Positions 59,255 through 64,000 of a DNA stretch of 64,000 nucleotides are shown here, piece after piece. This stretch comes from Lunularia cruciata (Eukaryota > Streptophyta > Marchantiopsida > Lunulariales > Lunulariaceae). Position 1 is the first letter of the stretch, and every line of letters starts with the position of its first letter. The translations under genes and the position numbers were made by a program. Under the pieces are notes generated by a model. That model did no database searches and was not told the origin of the DNA. It was given only the letters and a program-made list of their open reading frames with translations. The DNA is taken from NCBI GenBank assembly GCA_948567375.1, contig OX419755.1, positions 9,677,001-9,741,000 on the forward strand, in the 5' to 3' direction.

Positions 59255-60851
59255 GCAAAAAATCTGAAGAAGTAAAAGAGGAGCTCACGCTGTAGAGTCA
59301 GGAGTCGAGTGAGAGTGATAGAGAGCGTGAAGTCTAAAGTCAATGGATGGAGAGGCTGAAGAAGAGGAGAGGAGTTCCATGCCCAAATCAAACTCATGGA
59401 AGGAGGAGATGTACTTGCACTTGCACTTGCCTAAGGAGGACATTTCAAAGGAGCAAGAGGAAGAACCAAGATTGGTGTTCCCAAAAGGAGCAAGAAAAAA
59501 GAGGAATATGCAGTTTGCAACTATAGGAGCAAGCCAAGTAAATGCAAACAAAGATAGCTTAGAGACATTACACTGAAAGTACAAAGATCAAAACTTAGGG
59601 GTAAAGCTCCAGTCAAAGAAGCACCAACTAAAGCCAAAGAACACAAAAATGATGATGGAGAAATCAATGGAGTCCCATACCTATCAAAGATCATCTGTCC
59701 CTTGTTGCAATTGCAAAAGAAGAAGAAACAAATGAAGGAAGCACATCCAGAGGTGAAGAATGAGTTGCAGGTGGTACAATGTTTGAGTACAAAAGTCTCA
59801 TAGTTAACGAAGAAGGTTAACCAAGGAGAAGAGGAAGCCAAAGTACTTTGGGTTGATGGGGTACTTTGGAAGAAAAGTTTTGAGAATCTGCAAGAGAGTC
59901 ATGAGAAGCATGGCAGTGTTATTGAACGTCAAGAAGAAGATTTGAGGGAGCAAAAGATAGCATTGGAGAAATTGCAAGGAGAGTTTAAAGATGCACATTT
60001 GGAAGCAGTTCATTCTAAGGTGATGGCTATTATAATGGAGCAAGAGTTGGAGAGTTTGAAGTCTAAGGCAGTAGAGAAGGATCAAGCATGGTAGAGAGAG
60101 TAAATGACTAAGAATCATAAGGAGGAGAGGTTGCATTGTCTGATCAGGAGTTTGGAGGTCAACTTGTTCAATATGTGGAGGAGAAACAAGAGTTGAAAGT
60201 TGAGTTTGAAGATGAATTGAACATATATCGGAACGAGTTGGAAGTAGAGCAGAAAAGGGAGAAGTTAATTATGAAGAAGACATTGGAGTTGGTAGGTGAG
60301 ATCATAGGGAGGATGGAAGCAATGCTGAGTATTGAGTCCAAAGTCAGAATGGAGGCAGCTAGACTGCACGATTGAAGTTGATAATGCAAGAGACGAGGAC
60401 GAGACAAGCAAAGGACACAGATATGAACAAACTGTTGATTTGCTTGAGAGAGAGGGTAGATAGGTAAATGTTAGAGAGAGGAAAAAATATTTGTCTTAGA
60501 TTAGATTTAGTGAGATCAGAATTAGATGAGCTTTGGAGTAGCATGAAGGTAGAAATCCGATGCAAAGTAGTAGATATTTGGGTGAGTTACTTGAAGCAGT
60601 AGAAGAAGGTAGGCTAGAGAAGGAGAAGGTAGATAGTATAGTGATCAGTTCAATTGTAGTTCAAACTGAAGATAGGATAGAAATAGAAGAAGATGTAAAG
60701 ATTATAGATAAATCCAAAGTAGAAGAAGATGTAAAGATTATAGATTAATCCAAAGTAGAGAAAGTGATTGTAGTTACATGGGGTGTAGAAGCCAAAGTAG
60801 ATGTAGACATCAGATGGATTACTAACAATTTCGAGATCTAAAAGAATAGAT
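59255..60851 (+). pseudogene. Z family copy V, 5' truncated
   Basis: Starts in the linker (KSEEVKEELTL, then EGGDVLALALA) and runs through ANKDSLETLH, YLSKIICPLLQLQKKKKQMK, LWVDGVLWKK, NLQESHEKHGSVIERQEEDL, MEQELESLKSKAVEKDQAW, RLHD/LKLIMQETRTRQ, MNKLLICLRERVDR and the acidic C-terminus (to ~60,830; WGVEAKVDVDIRW). It lacks the conserved N-terminal domain. A 27-bp duplication near the end repeats KVEEDVKIID. Confidence 0.6.
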
Positions 60852-60974
60852 ATGAAGAAGTGCAATGTCATTTTGGATCTACAAATTTGAATGTAGAGAT
60901 TTGAAGCAATAGGAAGATGATTTAGATCTAGAGATTTGTAGGATGTAGTTGAATGCTATGCTTATTTAAAGGAG
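60852..60974 (+). repeat. Z 3' module of copy V, truncated
   Basis: Begins TGAAGAAGTGCAATG after the conserved AGATA. It retains the TATA-like CTTATTTAAAGG (60,961-60,972) and is then cut by LTR sequence of element G. Confidence 0.65.
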
Positions 60975-61670
60975 GCATGTCATGTATATATACATTGCTA
61001 CACAACATACATCACTGTCAACATCATACACTATAGACACATAAGTCATACATAGACTCTAAAGTGCCACAATAATCAGTTTGTTTATACCACTCGAATG
61101 AACTCAACTTAAATCAGTACTTGATTTGTCACTCTATAAACTACCAACAACGATTTAGTGATAAAATTGAGCTTGAGTGGGTGTGGCTTGACTACCCTGA
61201 ACTAATTACAGTCAAGCCACACCCACTCTAGCTAAGAGAATCCAAGTGGCGCTCACCCGCCTCTGTTCACCATAGCTAGGAACTCGAAGGCTCAACATCA
61301 GAGAAGTGAGCTCTCTGGAGCTGCACTTTGAAAGTATAACCTGGACTCAAGCTAGGTTTGAAACCCTAACAATCCTACTAATGGCACATCCAATGGTGCA
61401 AATGGTGCAAAGTGATAGTGGGCCCCACCATGAAGTCAATACCTTGAACAAAACATCTGAATGTCAAAAAGTAGTCCATGAGTGATTGCTAAAACACCTC
61501 TAACTATTATCATTGCAGCTCCAATGTCCAAGCAATCTAGATGCAACACTACAAATGGCATGATAACTATTGTGTATATATACATCACTACACAACACAC
61601 ATCATTGTCAACATCATACACTAGATACATAACTCACATATAAGTCATACATAGATTCTAAAGTGCCACA
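60975..61670 (-). repeat. LTR sequences of gypsy G (one full-length candidate, one partial)
   Basis: On the reverse strand TGTGGCACTTTAGA begins at 61,670, right after a purine-rich GGGGGCAAT, as a 3' LTR should. The same start recurs at 61,071 and runs ~100 bp into the Z sequence. The interval 61,072-61,670 is therefore one LTR (~600 bp) followed by a fragment of a second. A TATA motif GTATATATACA lies near 61,578 and 60,988. Confidence 0.6.
61175..61228. repeat. 19-bp perfect hairpin in the G LTR
   Basis: GAGTGGGTGTGGCTTGACT (61,175-61,193) and its exact reverse complement (61,210-61,228) are separated by 16 bases. No T-run follows on either strand, so it is not a Pol III or bacterial-type terminator. 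Confidence 0.9.
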
Positions 61671-61839
61671 ATTGCCCCCTAGCTAGCAGTTAGGTCCCTC
61701 TAACTCTAGATAGCCATCTAATCCAAGTTATGGTATACCCTATGATGGGCAAAGATTAGGAGGCCGAGTGCTATCAAGCCCCATTGTTAATTGCCTATCT
61801 ACAATCTATACCATATAAAGGATGAACTAGCTATAGGTC

Positions 61840-63000
61840 AAGTATATCTAGGACATAAACCACTATCCTTGAGGAACCACCATGAGGGGAGGAGTCATAG
61901 ATGCCATATCTTGAATAGCTATCACACACTAACATAGCAGCAACTCCACCAAAAGAGCCTCATAACATACACCTCAAGCTTGCATGTACAAGTGCCAAGC
62001 TTGGGTCCATATTACCATCAATGTTTGGGAGGTGGCATGGTGCACAATTGTGCACATGATCCTTCATAAAAACTCCATCATATCCTTTCAACACAAGGAC
62101 TCTAGATGGCAAAACCTCACACACTCTCAAGATAATATGGCCTATAGAAACATCAAGTTCATCAATGCTATTTGTTGTAGATATACATAGTCCCCTGGAT
62201 GAAATTGATGGATTGAGGGTCTATAACCTCTTCCTCAAATAGTAGCAAAGAGCAATCACCAAGTTCTCAAAGACCATTGGCATCACTCTCTGAAAGATCT
62301 CTGCCCACTGAGAACATGCACTCATCCATACATCTAGATCATCCAAGTCCAAAAAAATAGTAGCATCTCGATGAATGGCTACAAGTAAGGAGAGAAAGAT
62401 GTTAAGGAGGCTTTCCGGCTAAACCGATAGCCTATGGCTGACCAAGGTAATTAGAGATCCCAAGTGGCTTATTTGCAAACCATACTTTTGCAATCCTCTC
62501 TTCACCGTCTGAACCACTCTCTCTACTAAGCCATCTACCTCAAGGTGATCTTGGGAGGTAGTATGATGATCAATCAAAGCCTTGTCATACAAGACCTGAA
62601 ACTCTCCCAAGAACTCTATACCTTGATCAATCAAAACCTCAACTGATGCACCAAAATGACTAAGAACCCAATCTAGGAACGAGTAAGCCATACCTTCATT
62701 GGCCTTTTCAAGAAGTGCTACCAACTCAATCCACTTAGAGAAGTTCTCCACCATCACTAAAACTCACCAATGATGTCTCACAAACAATGGTAAAGGTGCG
62801 GCAAAGTCCAAACTTCAACGGTGACCCAATCCCATGATAGGTAATGGGTGCAACTATGGCATATGAGCACTAAATGATGCTCTAACTTGGTCACAAACCA
62901 CACAAAACCACACATCTGGCAACAAAATGTTGTACATTGGTCTACATACCGCACCACCAATAATGACTCTAGAGTAAACTATATGTACGCTTTACTCCAA
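61840..63000 (-). pseudogene. integrase of gypsy G with PHD-like C-terminal extension
   Basis: Core 62,757-62,419: VENFSKWIELVALLEKANEG (first Asp replaced by Glu), VLIDQGIEFLGEFQ (second Asp kept), EVDGLVERVVQTVKRGLQKY (Glu kept). Upstream finger region near 62,960-62,880 is frameshifted. Downstream after a stop: WAEIFQRVMPMVFENL, HIILRVCEVLPSRVLVLKGY, NCAPCHLPNIDGNMDPSLAL (62,060-62,000), then CML(stop)GSFGGVAAMLVCDSYS (61,965-61,915). The last part has the spacing of a PHD finger with several Cys lost. Confidence 0.78.
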
Positions 63001-63130
63001 AATGTCCTAGCTCCTCATGAGCATGACGGACCAACTATAGTCTCTAAGATGGAAGTGGTACTACTCTCACTCTACCATCCTCCCATACATGCAAAGGGTG
63101 TCTGCCCTCCAATTTGAACCGTCTGGCTCA

Positions 63131-64000
63131 CTAAAGAACATGGTCTCTCTCCTTGGTCCCAATTGTGCCACCCACAACACTAGTGCAAAGATAATCCATC
63201 ACTAAGACATCATCGTGAATGTCTTGCTGGACTATATCAATATCTTCACTATATGGATCTATGATCTCAATAACTCCTCTTGTATGCACTAAGAGAGATA
63301 CTACCAAAGTCTTAGAAAATATATACATAAAGGCATGCCAACCTAGCACCATCTTCTCATCTGAGTTACCATGCCAACGTGCTCCAGTCTGATCCTGTTG
63401 GTTGGGACATGGGTTTCTACTCAACCCATCTACATCACAATTCACCACTCCATGTCTATAAATAACCCTGAAATCATATTTGTGTAAAATCAGAGCCCAT
63501 TTTGCAAGCTTCCCTCAAAGCTTATCAGATTCCATCAACCACTTTAGTGGCTGATGATCGGTGATGAGAGTAAAGGGGTTACCAAATAGGTAACATCGGA
63601 AATGTGCTATTGCCCAAATTGTTGCCAAGCACTCTCTCTCATATGAACTATACTTTGCTTGCATTGAATTGTTGGAGCAACTAGCATAGGCCGCCACAAA
63701 CTCCTTCCCCTCATCATCATGTTGGGTGAGCACTGCTCCAAGCCCTAACATACTCCAATTAGTGTGAACTTGAAATGGTCATCTCTGATCGATCTCCTTA
63801 AAATAGGAGTAGATGTTAACCTCTCCTTGAGCTCTATTAAAGCTCTCTCATGCTCATCTCCCCAACATCATTCCTATGTAAGCTTGGTCAGCTCTGTCAA
63901 GGCCTTGGCAATGACACTAAATCCTCTAACATATTGGCAATAAAAATTTGCCAACCCAAGGAATGCTCACTCTTTGCTCACATTTGTAGGTTGAGGAATA
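63131..64000 (-). pseudogene. RT end and RNase H of gypsy G
   Basis: RT connection: FLGLANFYCQYVRGFSVIAK and ERALIELKERLTSTPIL (63,960-63,810). RNase H (63,751-63,515 and on): LGAVLTQHDDEGKEFVAAYA, YSSYERECLATIWAIAHFRC, FTLITDHQPLKWLMES, then after a frameshift VNCDVDGLSRNPCP (63,445-63,404). Visible catalytic carboxylates (ERE, TDH, DVD) are kept; the first Asp lies in a broken stretch. Confidence 0.85.

Larger units (their letters stand above)
61671..64000 (-). mobile_element. Ty3/gypsy retrotransposon G, internal region
   Basis: From right to left on the reverse strand: RT end, RNase H, integrase, C-terminal extension, polypurine-like tract, LTR. The element continues beyond base 64,000. 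Its RNase H ends DVDGLSRNPCP, and its integrase C-terminus has a NCAPCHLPNIDG block, a combination seen in gypsy elements of green algae and non-seed plants as far as I recall. Several frameshifts and stops make it inactive. Confidence 0.85.

Overview
The window looks like nuclear DNA of a land plant. It holds one seven-exon gene with GT-AG introns (a tafazzin-type phospholipid acyltransferase, 7,955-10,901) in a background of decayed LTR retrotransposons with plant-type initiator-Met primer sites, chromodomains and long non-coding stretches. A non-seed plant (moss, fern or lycophyte) is my guess, from the style of the 62-64 kb gypsy element; the sequence does not settle it. Nothing bacterial, organellar or CRISPR-like was seen.

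Layout. 1-3.6 kb: a reverse-strand Ty3/gypsy copy (D) cut by the window edge. 3.6-7.9 kb: repeat-rich spacer with four short interspersed repeat copies (one lies at 15 kb) and a possible non-LTR retroelement remnant. 7.9-10.9 kb: the acyltransferase gene, the only locus that looks functional. 11-17.4 kb and 34-38.9 kb: degenerate sequence; the two stretches share several diverged segments, as if they came from duplicated units later separated by transposons.

17.4-33.5 kb: a nest of elements resolved to the base. A reverse-strand Ty1/copia element (C) is split in its integrase by a gypsy chromovirus (B; LTRs 20,045-20,519 and 32,247-32,719). B is split between gag and protease by a second chromovirus (A; 21,567-28,241, target duplication AATGG). 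B's reverse transcriptase also carries a solo LTR (29,264-29,700, target duplication TGCTT). Hand-compared LTR divergence, about 5% for A and 14% for B, fits that order. B-family LTRs contain arrays that match heat-shock elements.

38.9-61 kb: a gypsy pol remnant (F) and five copies (I-V) of a repeat family, called Z here, that I cannot assign to a known class. Z carries a long coding-like region (Trp-rich conserved N-terminal domain, acidic linker, long coiled coil, conserved Arg/Leu C-terminal block) followed by a conserved ~750-bp LTR-like module that contains a TATA motif and ends in GGTTGTCACA. All five copies are broken; copy I is itself interrupted by a 3.6-kb insertion. This family is the best candidate for something undescribed.

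61-64 kb: a reverse-strand gypsy element (G) whose integrase has a C-terminal NCAPCHLP block and a decayed PHD-finger-like knuckle; its LTR contains a 19-bp perfect hairpin. All retroelement proteins listed are broken or have altered catalytic residues.
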